In this document: piece by piece, positions 7,077-16,384 of the stretch
Numbering within the stretch: position 1 is the first letter of the stretch
How the letters are laid out: every line of letters begins with the position of its first letter
From: Isochrysis galbana
Lineage: Eukaryota; Haptophyta; Isochrysidales; Isochrysidaceae
Assembly: GCA_018136815.1 (NCBI GenBank)
Contig: CM030943.1
Span: 2,101,157 to 2,136,869 of the forward strand
Direction: 5' to 3'
DNA length: 35,713 nt
Program-made: the position numbers and the translations under genes
Notes under the pieces: generated by a model
What the model saw: the letters and a program-made list of their open reading frames with translations, nothing else
Told to the model about the DNA's origin: nothing
The model's database searches: none

Positions 7077-9941
7077 ATGGGGGTGTGCGCGGTTGGTGCA
7101 TGGCTCGTCCGGTGTATGTGGCTAGGGATGCTAGCCAGCAAGACCTCTTACAAGACTACAATTTCTAACGTGGTACCCCCGCCGAGAGACCACCCCAACT
7201 TCTACAACCACAGCGCGCTCGACGACGCCGCTCAAGGGTACAACACCACAACGAATAAACTCGACAAATTCGTTGAAAATCTTTTCTTCGACTCAGCGGC
7301 CGCCGACCGCGCCACACGCTCCTCCAAGTGGTGGGACCTGGACCACATGGTCAAATCATCCAACAACTTCAGTGACAGCCACAGCCAGAACCGCCCGCAC
7401 TCGACAGTTCAAGGGTGGCAAAACCACAATTCCACATCGAATGACCCCAAAATCCATCCCTCAGCATCTATTCTTAGAGCCCTCGAGGCGTCGGGACGCT
7501 CGAGGTCGTCACCCGTGTCGGATGGTCACATCAGCCACTACGAGGCGCGTCGAATCTCCCCGGAAGGCACCGGGCTGCGAGGTTGCTACCAGGCGCAACA
7601 GCGTTGCAAAGTCGGGCAGCTCGAGCAAGGAAGCCCCCATTGCTGCAATGGGGAAAATCTCTTCCCCCTGGGGAACGATTGCCCGCGCCTCCCCACTGTT
7701 TCGTCAAACTGCATAGCTGCCACCTCTGCTGCACCCCCCCCCTTGGGAGACGGGCTCGCAGAGGGCGCAGGCGAAAGGTCTAAGATTCCCCCCCCGCGCG
7801 GAAAACACGCCGACCGCACCTCCGGAGGGGGAACAGGAATTCCCCCCCGCGCGCAGAATACGCCGACAGGAGCTCCGGTGGGAGGAGGGCAGGAACCCCC
7901 CCCCCGCGCGCCCCCCCGCGCGCAGAAAACGCCGACCGGACCTCCGGAGGGGGAACAGAAGAACCCCCCCCGCGCGCAGGGAACGCCGACCGGCCTGGGT
8001 GTACAAACCACTCGACACTACAGCCCCAACTCTACCATACGCTATGCGCTGACTTTCGACTCCTCTCTCGGATACCCAGGTGAAGGGCCGATCACAATCG
8101 CGTCTTTCAACATCAACGGCACCAGAAATGGGGCCCTCTGCTCGGTCCTGACGCAGGCGAGAAAGGCCAAGATAGATATAATCCTCTTGCAAGAACTCCA
8201 CGCGTACGCGGACGGGTCACACAGCAGAGCATGCATGACCGCCAAGGCGATGGGATGGCACATGGTGCAAGCACCAGCCACCCCATCCGACCCGGCGAGC
8301 GGTGTGGGCATCGCGGTACGCGATTCCTCACCGAGAGTAGCCCTTCTGCCGGACACGGCCGAAGTGTTAATAGACAGTAGATGTCTCAAGGTCCAGTGCA
8401 AGATAGACGATAACGTAACCGAGATAATATCTATATACCTAAGCGCGATAGCCTCTACTATTCCCACCAGCCGACTGACAGATGGCATATATGGTAAAAG
8501 CCGCCTACCAGCCTTCTGGAAAAAAGCGCTGGATACGTTCCGGACGCTACCTCTCACAAGACTCAGGCTTAGCGAAGCGGGTGCGCTGTCGCAACCTATA
8601 TGGCACAACCCAAGCGGCGATAGCCCCAACGTTCCACAGTTATGGGCGAACCTATGGAGCTCTCTGGAATGCAACGTAGTGCACAACGCATACTCGGACG
8701 GAACCGGCACAGCTTTCACAAGGGCGGAATGCGAACAATGCTTCCCTAGTAACGACACGTATGCGAAATTTGGAGGCGAGTACATACATAAAGAAAAATT
8801 CCTAGACTCCTGGCAACAAATAGTAGACTACGCTGACACCACTAAACTCGCCACCTTTAACCCGGCCCCCCCGAAAGGGGAGAGCAAACGGTTAGACGAA
8901 AAACACGAAACACAAAAGGAACCTCCACTCGACATAAGGATTAGTAAAGGAGGGGAATACTACCTCCTACAACGCGGCACATGGTACGAAGTCGAACTGT
9001 CGTACCTGGGCACTCCGATAATAGGCAAACCAACAACCGCCCCGGCGGACCTAGACAAATACCCCCCGACCAGGTGGGGAGAAGGATACAAAGGCAACAG
9101 GCCGACAGACTTCCCGCTCCCAGAAGAATACTCCATAGACGGAAAGACGCCACTCGACAAAACACAAGTAAGCCACATAACTGCCGCGCTACAAAGGCTA
9201 GAGCCCAAACGACGCCAACAAAACGGCCCCGCCAGATGGGGCGAAAGACTACCGGTAGACTCGGACACATGGAAACACTTGGCCCGGATATACACGTCCC
9301 CGCTAATCACTCCCAGAGACCTATACATGCACTACAAACACATAACACACCGTAGACTAGGCACGTACAACCGTTTCCCGGGACGGGACCCCACCTGCCG
9401 CCTCTGTGCGCAAGACGATGAATCGTCCGTCCATATAGGGACGTGCCCAGCGCTAGATAGCGTGTTCGACACGATACACTACCTCACGGACGTTTCGCCG
9501 GCCGACAGCCCCGGGACCAAAACGACAACCGAGAAAGCCGTAGAAAGACTCTTCCTACTACCGAATTCCTCACCATCACCCGCTAGGGAGACCCTATACC
9601 TATTGGCATGGAGATACATACTCACCGACTTCTATCGAATACACTACGACAACGTCAAATTTAACAGCGATCACGTCGTCAGAAGGATGCTCGAGAGATA
9701 TACCACGCTGTGCAAAGCGGCGCTTTACGGAAACAACACAGACGCTTCGAGAAGAGCCAAAGCAGACATGGGCCGCCAGCCCAAGAAACGCATAGAGGTC
9801 AACGACTTCCGCCCAATTTTTGAAATAAACGACGACAACGATTTAGTTCCAAGCAGTAAACTCATAGCGGTACTAGAGCGCCACAACATACAACACATAA
9901 TACAACGAAAATACAACACAGAACTTAGCGACCAGGGATAA
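7077..9941 (+). CDS. LINE ORF2 remnant: half endonuclease fused in frame to the post-RT region
   Basis: This ORF of about 954 codons starts at the first ATG of the frame; the frame is open 11 codons further upstream and the true start is unknown. Residues about 1-330 are low complexity and not conserved-looking. At about 338-455 comes an exonuclease/endonuclease/phosphatase N-half: ITIASFNINGTRNG, then IDIILLQELHAYADG with the catalytic Glu, then SGVGIAV. It breaks off after the IYLSA segment near 8460. The GDFN, Asp/His-rich C-half of the endonuclease and the whole reverse transcriptase (no YxDD or FADD) are missing. The frame then continues with LINE post-RT sequence (LRLSEAGALSQPIWHNP) and a zinc knuckle C-x2-C-x8-H-x3-C at about 9398-9450. 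The junction keeps the reading frame. The protein cannot copy itself. Confidence 0.7.
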   Translation: MGVCAVGAWLVRCMWLGMLASKTSYKTTISNVVPPPRDHPNFYNHSALDDAAQGYNTTTNKLDKFVENLFFDSAAADRATRSSKWWDLDHMVKSSNNFSDSHSQNRPHSTVQGWQNHNSTSNDPKIHPSASILRALEASGRSRSSPVSDGHISHYEARRISPEGTGLRGCYQAQQRCKVGQLEQGSPHCCNGENLFPLGNDCPRLPTVSSNCIAATSAAPPPLGDGLAEGAGERSKIPPPRGKHADRTSGGGTGIPPRAQNTPTGAPVGGGQEPPPRAPPRAQKTPTGPPEGEQKNPPRAQGTPTGLGVQTTRHYSPNSTIRYALTFDSSLGYPGEGPITIASFNINGTRNGALCSVLTQARKAKIDIILLQELHAYADGSHSRACMTAKAMGWHMVQAPATPSDPASGVGIAVRDSSPRVALLPDTAEVLIDSRCLKVQCKIDDNVTEIISIYLSAIASTIPTSRLTDGIYGKSRLPAFWKKALDTFRTLPLTRLRLSEAGALSQPIWHNPSGDSPNVPQLWANLWSSLECNVVHNAYSDGTGTAFTRAECEQCFPSNDTYAKFGGEYIHKEKFLDSWQQIVDYADTTKLATFNPAPPKGESKRLDEKHETQKEPPLDIRISKGGEYYLLQRGTWYEVELSYLGTPIIGKPTTAPADLDKYPPTRWGEGYKGNRPTDFPLPEEYSIDGKTPLDKTQVSHITAALQRLEPKRRQQNGPARWGERLPVDSDTWKHLARIYTSPLITPRDLYMHYKHITHRRLGTYNRFPGRDPTCRLCAQDDESSVHIGTCPALDSVFDTIHYLTDVSPADSPGTKTTTEKAVERLFLLPNSSPSPARETLYLLAWRYILTDFYRIHYDNVKFNSDHVVRRMLERYTTLCKAALYGNNTDASRRAKADMGRQPKKRIEVNDFRPIFEINDDNDLVPSSKLIAVLERHNIQHIIQRKYNTELSDQG
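7775..7995 (+). repeat. Imperfect tandem repeat inside the LINE-type ORF
   Basis: About four units of 45-60 bp each contain a CCCCCCGCGCGCAGAAAACG-type block followed by a CCGGACCTCCGGAGGGGGAAC-like block. They are translated as repeated PPRAQ-x-TPTG-x-P motifs. Unit length varies by multiples of three, so the frame stays open. The C runs are prone to slippage and sequencing error. Confidence 0.75.
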
Positions 9942-10240
9942 CAACAGACCGTGGGAGGCAATATGCCTCCGCCGGAGAATTCCAATGGGGAAGGCCGAGG
10001 GGCCTGGCCCCCACACAGGGACGGACAAGGCCCGAGACTACCGCAGTAACGAACGCAAGAGGCCTGCCCCTCCCCTCCCACAAACGCTAGGCCCAAAGTA
10101 GTGTACATGGGCCGACCCCCCAAAACCGAAGAAAAAGGAACGAGGGGGGGAGCGGGCGAGGGAGTAGAGGTAGGGGTATAGGCGGTGACACCGGGAGCGC
10201 GAGAGAGTGTGTGTCCTTAGTAGCGTAGCGGGCACCTTCA
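9942..10240. other. Non-coding 3' flank of the LINE-type ORF
   Basis: No gene was seen. It is GC-rich with purine runs and probably includes the 3' UTR of the LINE copy. Confidence 0.35.
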
Positions 10241-10260
10241 AGAATGTTTTTTTTTTTTTT

Positions 10261-10371
10261 GAAGGTCATGAAGGCCTTCGGGCCGCAGTCGATCACCTGC
10301 TTCAGCAAAGCGATCTTCCGCGGCTCGGTCCAATCCATGCGCCACTTCTTGTTCGCGTCGTCCGCCTCGGC
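10261..10371 (-). pseudogene. Possible Myb/SANT-like helix fragment
   Basis: On the minus strand an open stretch follows a good acceptor-like CGCAG at 10376-10372 and reads AEADDANKKWRMDWTEPRKI, continuing with ALLKQVIDCGPKAF. It has the look of a helix of a Myb/SANT-like DNA-binding domain, with Trp, Trp, a Leu-Leu pair and a Gly. It runs straight into a homopolymer of As (T run at 10246-10260 on the plus strand) and has no credible continuation on either side. It could be an exon scrap or a truncated gene copy. The family assignment is weak. Confidence 0.3.
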
Positions 10372-10540
10372 CTGCGTTCACGGCGTGCCGGGAGAGGGCG
10401 AGAGTGAGGTGATGATAGGTGAGGTTGGTGTGCGCGCGCGGGCTCGCGTGGCCCCGGTGCCGCCGCACCCCCACCCTTTCGCTCCCAGGGTGGCGGGCGC
10501 AAGCGCACCGCCATCGCTCGCGGAGAAGCAAAAAACTGGT

Positions 10541-10795
10541 AGTGAAACCCGCCAGAGTTGTTCTTCGCGCCCACTGGGCGGAGTTAAACAAACATGGTTT
10601 CACCGAGGTTTCACTCCGCGTTTGAAGTCAAACGCGGAGTGAGGAGTGAAACCTTGGTGAAATCGGAGTGAAACCCCTGCAAAAACCCCCGTTTTGCAGA
10701 ACGTTGTTGTCCTCGGGTTTCACCCAGCTTTACTCGGTAGTCGAGCAAGTGAAACCCCGGAGTGAAACCCGAATGAAACCCGAGTGAAACCTTCT
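10541..10795. repeat. Array of GGTTTCAC/GTGAAACC motifs forming nested hairpins
   Basis: About ten copies of TGAAACC or its complement occur within 255 bp, in both orientations. A perfect 15-bp inverted repeat (10611-10625 against 10628-10642, loop of 2 nt) sits inside a longer imperfect stem running from about 10596 to 10665. A second hairpin, CTGCAAAA/TTTTGCAG, occupies 10677-10684 and 10692-10699. A third pairs GGTTTCAC near 10716 with GTGAAACC near 10749. The array ends about 260 nt before the start codon of the GT47 gene. It has no coding signal. Confidence 0.8.
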
Positions 10796-11054
10796 CAAAA
10801 ACCCTCTAAAGTAACCACATTGAAATTTGATGGCTCACCCGAGTCTGTTCTATATTCGACGGAACGCGAGCTTAGTCTATTTTCGGCCCTCACCACCCTA
10901 ACGGCGCCGCCCCTGTCCCCTTCCGTCTCCCGCGCCCTCTCTCTCGTGCCATCCTCCTCTGCCTGCCTCTCCCCTCTTCCCTCTCAGTTGCCGCCCACCC
11001 GAGTCTCCCGCCTTCCTCCCTCTTCCCCCCCCCCCCCCCCCCTCCGTCTGTGCG
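10796..11054 (+). promoter_or_regulatory. Upstream region of the GT47 gene with C/T-rich tract
   Basis: This region lies between the hairpin array and the start codon. From about 10905 it is strongly pyrimidine-rich and ends in a run of about 18 Cs at 11026-11043 just before the ATG. It probably holds the promoter and leader of the gene. No TATA box is evident. Confidence 0.4.
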
Positions 11055-14000
11055 ATGGCACCGGGCGGCTCGCCGTCAGCTTTCGCACGCCGGTGGTTGC
11101 CGCTCGGCCTGCTGATGGTCGCCCTGCTGTACCTCACCTCCACGTTCCTCTCGCCAGGCGCTGCTGTAGCCCCACCACGAACGCACTCGGTCTTGCCACA
11201 GGTGTTCGGGGAGCTGCGCGCACAGAGTGCCAGCCTCGATCGTAGCCTTCTTACCGCAAGAAGTCAACTCAACGTGGCACGCGTCCGTTTGGAAAGCCTT
11301 GCCATGCGCGCTCAGCCTATTCGTGCGGCGTCGACTGGCCTGGGCTCAATTGCTCGTAACCTCGCGCACACTCAAGCTGACTCACCGCAGGGCTCATCTG
11401 CGACTTCCTCAGAGCGCACAACTAATAAGATTGTGGGCAGCAACAAGTGTGTGGGCGAGTGTCGCCATGGCACATGCAACAGCGAGATTGGTCGGTGTGA
11501 CTGCGAGCCCTTCTTCTCTGGCCCCGACTGCGCGGCACCGCTGTTCCCAGCTTGCTCCGAGCAGTACGGCATGCGCCCACACATCGCACCATGCGGGATC
11601 TTCGCGCAACCCGCCTTTCCTACAACTTGCGAGTGCATGCTGCAGTGCTTTGAGCAAGGTCTCGATGCGAGGCAGGAGTGTTTAGTCGAGCCAAGCCCGA
11701 GCGAGGCTATGGAGGATGCCCGGGAACGACTCAAGAAGCTCATGAATTTCATGCCGATGGTTGCCAATGAGACTGTGCTGCGCATGACGAGGCAGCACGC
11801 AGAGGAGTCTCTTGCCAAGGGTAGCTGCTCGGGCAACGGCATCTTGTCCACACAACTCCCGTACACCTTTTACCCTAAAGCTGAGGAGTGTGTGCCAACG
11901 GACCGCAGGTGAGCAAAAGCCTGGAAGGGCCTCTTGAGCGCAGCCTCCACGAGCCTCCATCGATGGATACCCTCACGACGGCAGGCTCCGTCGGAGCTGC
12001 TGGACCAACGATTATCCGCCGTGTGCTTCCCCATAGGTACAATCTGGACGAGTGCGCCCGGCAGCGCATTCCTATGTGTCGTTGCTTCCCCGGTTTCACT
12101 GGTAGCCAGTGCGAGATAAACATGGAAGACCAGCTTCATCTTCACAAATGCTTTAATGGTTGCTCGGGTCGTGGCACGTGCAAACAAAACTGGTGCAAAT
12201 GCAGGCCAGGCCACTGGGGAATCGACTGCTCCTTGAACGCCTCCTCAGTACAACTAGCTGCGGCAGCGGCCGCCGCCGCCAACTCGCCACCCCCTCGCCC
12301 ACGGATATACGTGTATGACCTCCCCCCACGCTGGACGTCATGGCTTGCCGCGTTCCGTCGAGGTGATTGGACACGCGATCACTGGTACGGCGCGGATGTG
12401 ATCCTCCATCAGCAGTTGCTAAGATCTCCCCATCGAGAGCTCGACCCAAGCAAAGCGGACTTCTTCTTCGTGCCGATGCACTTGTCTCTCGGGTTTTATA
12501 CCCATCGCTACTATTTCAAGCACTTCACCTCGGTTGCGGCGAAGCCACTGCGGGAGGCGATTGCCTACGTGCGCCGGACGTGGCCGTACTTCGATCGGAA
12601 GGGTGGGGCGGACCACTTACTCGTCATGTCACAGGTGAGTGGGTGCGACGGCAGGTATTGACACAAGTGCGTAGTAGTAGATTATTCGAAGGCATTGTGC
12701 GTGCGACATTTGTATAGCTTGGCCTATGCCACCACTCCTACGTTTTCCTCGCGTGGACGTGTCGATTCCCGCTAGAGCCGGTCTATGCCCACCCTCTCCC
12801 TTTCGACCAAAATTTTCACACCCAGCTGCGCCTTGTTGCTACTCTCTTGCTTGATTTCAAGGACCAAGGAAATCGGTTCGTGAGGGATCAACTGCCGGAG
12901 CTAAAGAACGTCATCTTTATTCATCACTGGGGTGCATTGCGTTCTGTGCGGGTCGATGGGGGCGCGCAAGGTGATCACGTACAAGGTGCGCCGTTCTACC
13001 CACCGTACAGTCTACCGTCTAGCGCCAGTATCGCATGCCACGGACTCGGCTGGATTGAATCTTGGGATCTTGGCGAATCGTCCACGTCTGGCTTAGCCTT
13101 CACTCCGCCGTGTCCACACCCCATCTTGTCTATCCCTCCTAGGACATGATATCACCGTCCCGCCCTTTCACGGCGAGCAGTGGCGCATGTCGCGCTACTT
13201 GCCGCCCAAGGCCAAAACGGGCGCGCCCTGTAAAGCCGATGCAGGCGAGGACTGTAATGCTTGGAATAGGCCGGCGATCGATCGCGTTGCGCTCGCAGCG
13301 CCATTGGCTGAGGCGAGCTTCAAGCGCGTGCTCTTTTTCTCGGGGAAAATGAACTTTAACTGGGGTCGCCACTACTCTCTCGGTGTGCGACAAGCGGTTT
13401 ATCGCGCGCATCGCCGACACCCGGATGTACTGATCATGACCTTTGACAAAGGAGTCCAAGAGAAGCTACCGCTCTCGATGCACGTAGAAAATTACGCGAG
13501 TGCAAAGTTCTGCCTTGCTCCTGCTGGCTACGGCTTTTCGTCACGTCAGTATGAAGCTGTGCTTGTTGGCTGCGTTCCCATAGTCATTCAGGATGGTGTG
13601 GAAATGGCCTTCGAGGAAACCTTGCCGTGGGAGCGTTTCTCCATACGGCTTAACTTCAGCGAGATACCTGCCTTGCCATACATCCTAGAGATGGTACCCC
13701 CGCACGTTGTGGCCCGCATGCGCCGCGGCCTCGCTTGCATTTGGCCGCGGATGGTATGGCTTGCGCAGGGGCTGTATCGCAGTGCGCCCCCCGGCAATCC
13801 TGATCGGCTGGAGGACGACGCGCTCATGGTTGAAGCGCGACCGCACGATGCCTTCGCCTACACCATGGTTGCTCTGCGCCGGCGCCTCGGTGTGCCCGAG
13901 GACGTGCCGTGGCGCGCTCCGGTGTCCAGCTGTGTAGTCCTTCCGGGCGACGACGACCCTTTTGATCTAGACCTGATTCGTGCCAAGGCGCGCACTCTAG

Positions 14001-14152
14001 CCGCCGAGCGGATGAACGAGGATGCTCGAGCGGTGAACGCTATCATTTCCGAGTGGTTGGCCACTGGTGATGACAAAACTTTCGCCATGAGGACGCGATA
14101 CTTTCCGTCGGGTGTCAAACCGGCGGGCTTTTCGGGAGCGTGGACTCCGTGA
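11055..14152 (+). CDS. Exostosin-family glycosyltransferase (GT47) with EGF-like repeats, four exons
   Basis: This is a type II Golgi membrane protein predicted to transfer sugars onto polysaccharide or glycoprotein. Exons are 11055-11908, 12037-12634, 12862-12970 and 13143-14152. Donors are GTGAGC, GTGAGT and GTGATC; all acceptors end in AG; all phases agree, giving 856 residues. A short basic N-terminus is followed by one membrane segment (15-33) and a helical stem (about 50-90). EGF-like units come next: 132-159 (CRHGTCNSEIGRCDC), one around exon 2's start (MCRCFPGFTGSQC) and one with CSGRGTCKQNWCKCRPGHWG. The exostosin domain starts at PRIYVYDLPPRW and includes DPSKADFFFVP, GHDITVPPF across the last splice, and the signature AKFCLAPAGYGFSSRQYEA with VGCVPIVIQD. 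The EGF-GT47 combination is typical of algal exostosin-like proteins. Donor sugar and acceptor cannot be told from sequence. Confidence 0.9.
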
Positions 14153-14599
14153 GAAAACCACTCAATTTTTGGCACTCTTGCGTCCGTGCGTATGTCTGTC
14201 ACGGCGTGCTACATGTTCAGTCTGGGCTGCGCTCTAGCCAAGCCGAGATGGCCGCAATGCTTAAATGCATTCTTTACTTAGTACAGACTCGTAGACTACG
14301 TAAGTGCTCTAAGGTTATACTTAGTTGCCATGGGACTAATAATAATAAAATCACTGAGCGTTCGTAACACTACTCTCACTAGCTCAGTAGTATCACTACA
14401 CCCCTCAGCGCACCTGCCCGTACGCCTTGACGTGCGCTGGATGCCACAGATACATACACCTATGCATCCTTTCAAAACTCCCCCCTCGCAGACCCCCGGC
14501 TCCCATTATAACTCCCCACAAATTACAATGGAGGAAAACCAAGTGAGGCGAACCGACCGATACGTCGGGCGACTCACTTGGGAGGAGGACCGGGTCAAC
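14153..14599. other. Intergenic stretch without a recognised gene
   Basis: It probably includes the 3' UTR of the GT47 gene. A 9-bp inverted repeat, CCAAGTGAG...CTCACTTGG, brackets a smaller CCGAC/GTCGG palindrome at about 14538-14582. No conserved ORF was seen. Confidence 0.4.
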
Positions 14600-15020
14600 T
14601 AAGTTTATACTTAGTTCGCCCATGGGGGGGCACGAGCCCCCCTCTCTCTCCACTCCTCCCCTGCCATGGGGGAGGAACCACCCACTCTCCTGGCGCACGC
14701 CTGATGGCCTGCCAGGAGCACACAGCCCTGCTGACTCATTCCTCTCCCCACAGGCCCGCCTGACTCGCTCGCCCTGGCCCGTCGTGGCCTGCCCATTCCT
14801 CTGACCAGCCCCTCCTCCCCCTGGGCCCCCCTGATCAGGACCCCCCAGCCAGCTCCAGTCGACTGGCCGGGGGCTCGAGAGCTAGCGAGGGAGAGGCAGG
14901 AGGGGCCAGGGCCATGCCCCAGCCTCACCTGCCCCCTAAGCTGCGCTCCCAGCCCCCTGCCGGCCTCCTGGGGACCTGAAGAGGGGCCGCAGGCGCGCGC
15001 CATGGCCAGAGCCGCAGGGA
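14600..15020 (-). repeat. Repeat family C, copy 3 (inverted)
   Basis: The reverse complement matches copy 1 (1-140) at its right end and copy 2 (4490-4690) at its left end, so this copy joins the two partial ones into a single unit of about 420 bp. The left terminus carries a perfect AACTAAGT/ACTTAGTT 8-bp inverted repeat separated by TTAT. Overlapping long frames are not conserved between copies. Confidence 0.75.
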
Positions 15021-15810
15021 AGAGAGGAGGAAGAGGGAAGAGGGAGGGGAGGGGGGAGTGGCAGCTCTCCCCTCCGGCGTTTACGTGTCTTCTCGCCCCG
15101 TTTGGGTAAGAGAAGACGGGGGCACCAGAGCCAAGAGGGAAGGGCCGCGGCTCGCCGCGGCCACTCGCCTCGGCGAGAGAGATTAGCGCTTCTGGGCCCC
15201 TATTCACGAGTGCCCCCCCCCCCTGCGTTGCTTTTACCCGAAAGGGGTTTTCCCCCAGCGTGGACCGGAGGAGAGGACGTGCTGGGGTGCGCGGGGGCGG
15301 TGCGTGCACTGGGGGGAGGACAAATATCGAGGGGAGGGGGCAGTGCCCCCTCCCCCCGGTAGCACTCGGACACCTGGCTCGTCAGGCATGGCGGGATTTC
15401 GGGACGGAAAAGTTGTGTCCAATTAGCTAGTGGGGGTGGCTAGGATATAACATTAATTATTTTATTTATTAGGGAGGAGGACCGGGAAGGGGGGGGGGGG
15501 GTCCTCTCATCCGTGAAGCTGCACGGCCCGTATAGCTCTCGCCGCGAGCGATCCTCGAGAAATATAACAAGGCTAGGGACTGCCGGTAACTGTTGGGTTT
15601 GGAGAGGCCTGGTGAGTGGCAGTTAGTGCCTCTGAGAAGGCCAGTTAAGTTAACTGGTTGGGGCTCGAGGAGGCAGTTGCAGTTTGTCCGGCAGTTAACT
15701 GCTTGGCCCGGGCTCCGCCCGGGGTTTATGTTTAGTATCTTATAAGCATACTAAATCCTTACGACGGCGCGGTCGCACTGGCGCACTGGTTTTGCTGTTT
15801 GCAAGAGGAG
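15021..15810. other. Non-coding stretch with small palindromes and homopolymers
   Basis: No gene was recognised. It holds CCGCGG-CTCG-CCGCGG at about 15146-15161, a GGGGGCAGTGCCCCC palindrome at about 15336-15350, an AT-rich island at 15448-15471 and a run of Gs at about 15489-15501. The piece GTTTTCCCCCAGCG near 15247 resembles a block in the family A leaders. The last 100 nt may be the promoter of the chromodomain gene. Confidence 0.4.
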
Positions 15811-16070
15811 ATGGCGCCCAAGAAAGCCAACGGAAAGAATAAGGCAGCGCTAGCGGCGGCCGCGGCGGTAACACGGCAACACGGCCCCTGCAGGACCATG
15901 GCGGGCAGACGAAACGCACCCCGAGCAGCGCATTCGACGGCGCCGCAGGCCACGATACCTATGAGCCGGAGAAGATCATTGGCGAGCGCAAGGCCAAGGG
16001 CGTGACCTAGTGGCTTGTGAAGTGGAAGGGCTACGGGAACCGCTCAACACGGGCAAGCGCCCCACGCATC
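15811..16070 (+). pseudogene. Broken chromodomain gene or fragment
   Basis: An ATG after GCAAGAGGAG opens a basic, Ala-rich N-terminus (MAPKKANGKNKAALAAAAAV). In a different frame from about 15843, the sequence reads HDTYEPEKIIGERKAKGVT, then an in-frame TAG at 16008-16010, then WLVKWKGYGNRS. This is the two-strand core of a chromodomain, the module that reads methylated histone tails and also occurs at the end of some Ty3-type integrases. The aromatic residues Y, W and W of the core are present. A frameshift and a stop break it, and similarity fades right after NRS, so the C-terminal helix is missing. It is either a decayed host gene, an integrase-tail relic, or a gene with assembly errors. 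Confidence 0.6.
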
Positions 16071-16384
16071 ACCACAACACGCGCACGGCATAGCCATGTG
16101 CACTCTAGTGAAGCGATGACATATACCCTCAAGCATCGCGCACCAGCACAGCAGCCGATTCTCGTCGATGGGTGGCGCTCTTTTGATCTTTCCATGATAA
16201 GGCTGCTAAACACCCCACATGCAACGTTCAAGCACAAGATAGTTTCCACGAATACCAATTCACTGTCGCAGTATGCTTTGTTGCATCTTCCACAGCTATT
16301 CCGTCTTTGAAACCCGCACTGTCCAAGCACACAGAAGTATTACGAGGTACATCGTGGCACGATGTCATTGTGGGAGCGAAGCCA
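16071..16384. other. Short intergenic stretch
   Basis: Nothing recognisable was seen apart from the probable 3' UTR of POLD2 on the minus strand. Confidence 0.4.

Larger units (their letters stand above)
7077..10240 (+). mobile_element. Non-LTR (LINE) retrotransposon copy with internal deletion
   Basis: One long frame joins the first half of an APE-type endonuclease directly to the post-reverse-transcriptase C-terminal region of a LINE ORF2. The reverse transcriptase is absent. No clear target-site duplication or 5' end could be placed. The 3' flank (9942-10240) is non-coding and may be the element's 3' UTR. A T/A homopolymer follows at about 10246-10260, but a poly(A) tail in the sense orientation was not found. 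Confidence 0.65.

Noticed and set aside
8042..8785. 247-codon minus-strand frame over the LINE-type ORF
   Set aside because: The sense frame carries recognised endonuclease and post-RT motifs. The antisense frame has none.
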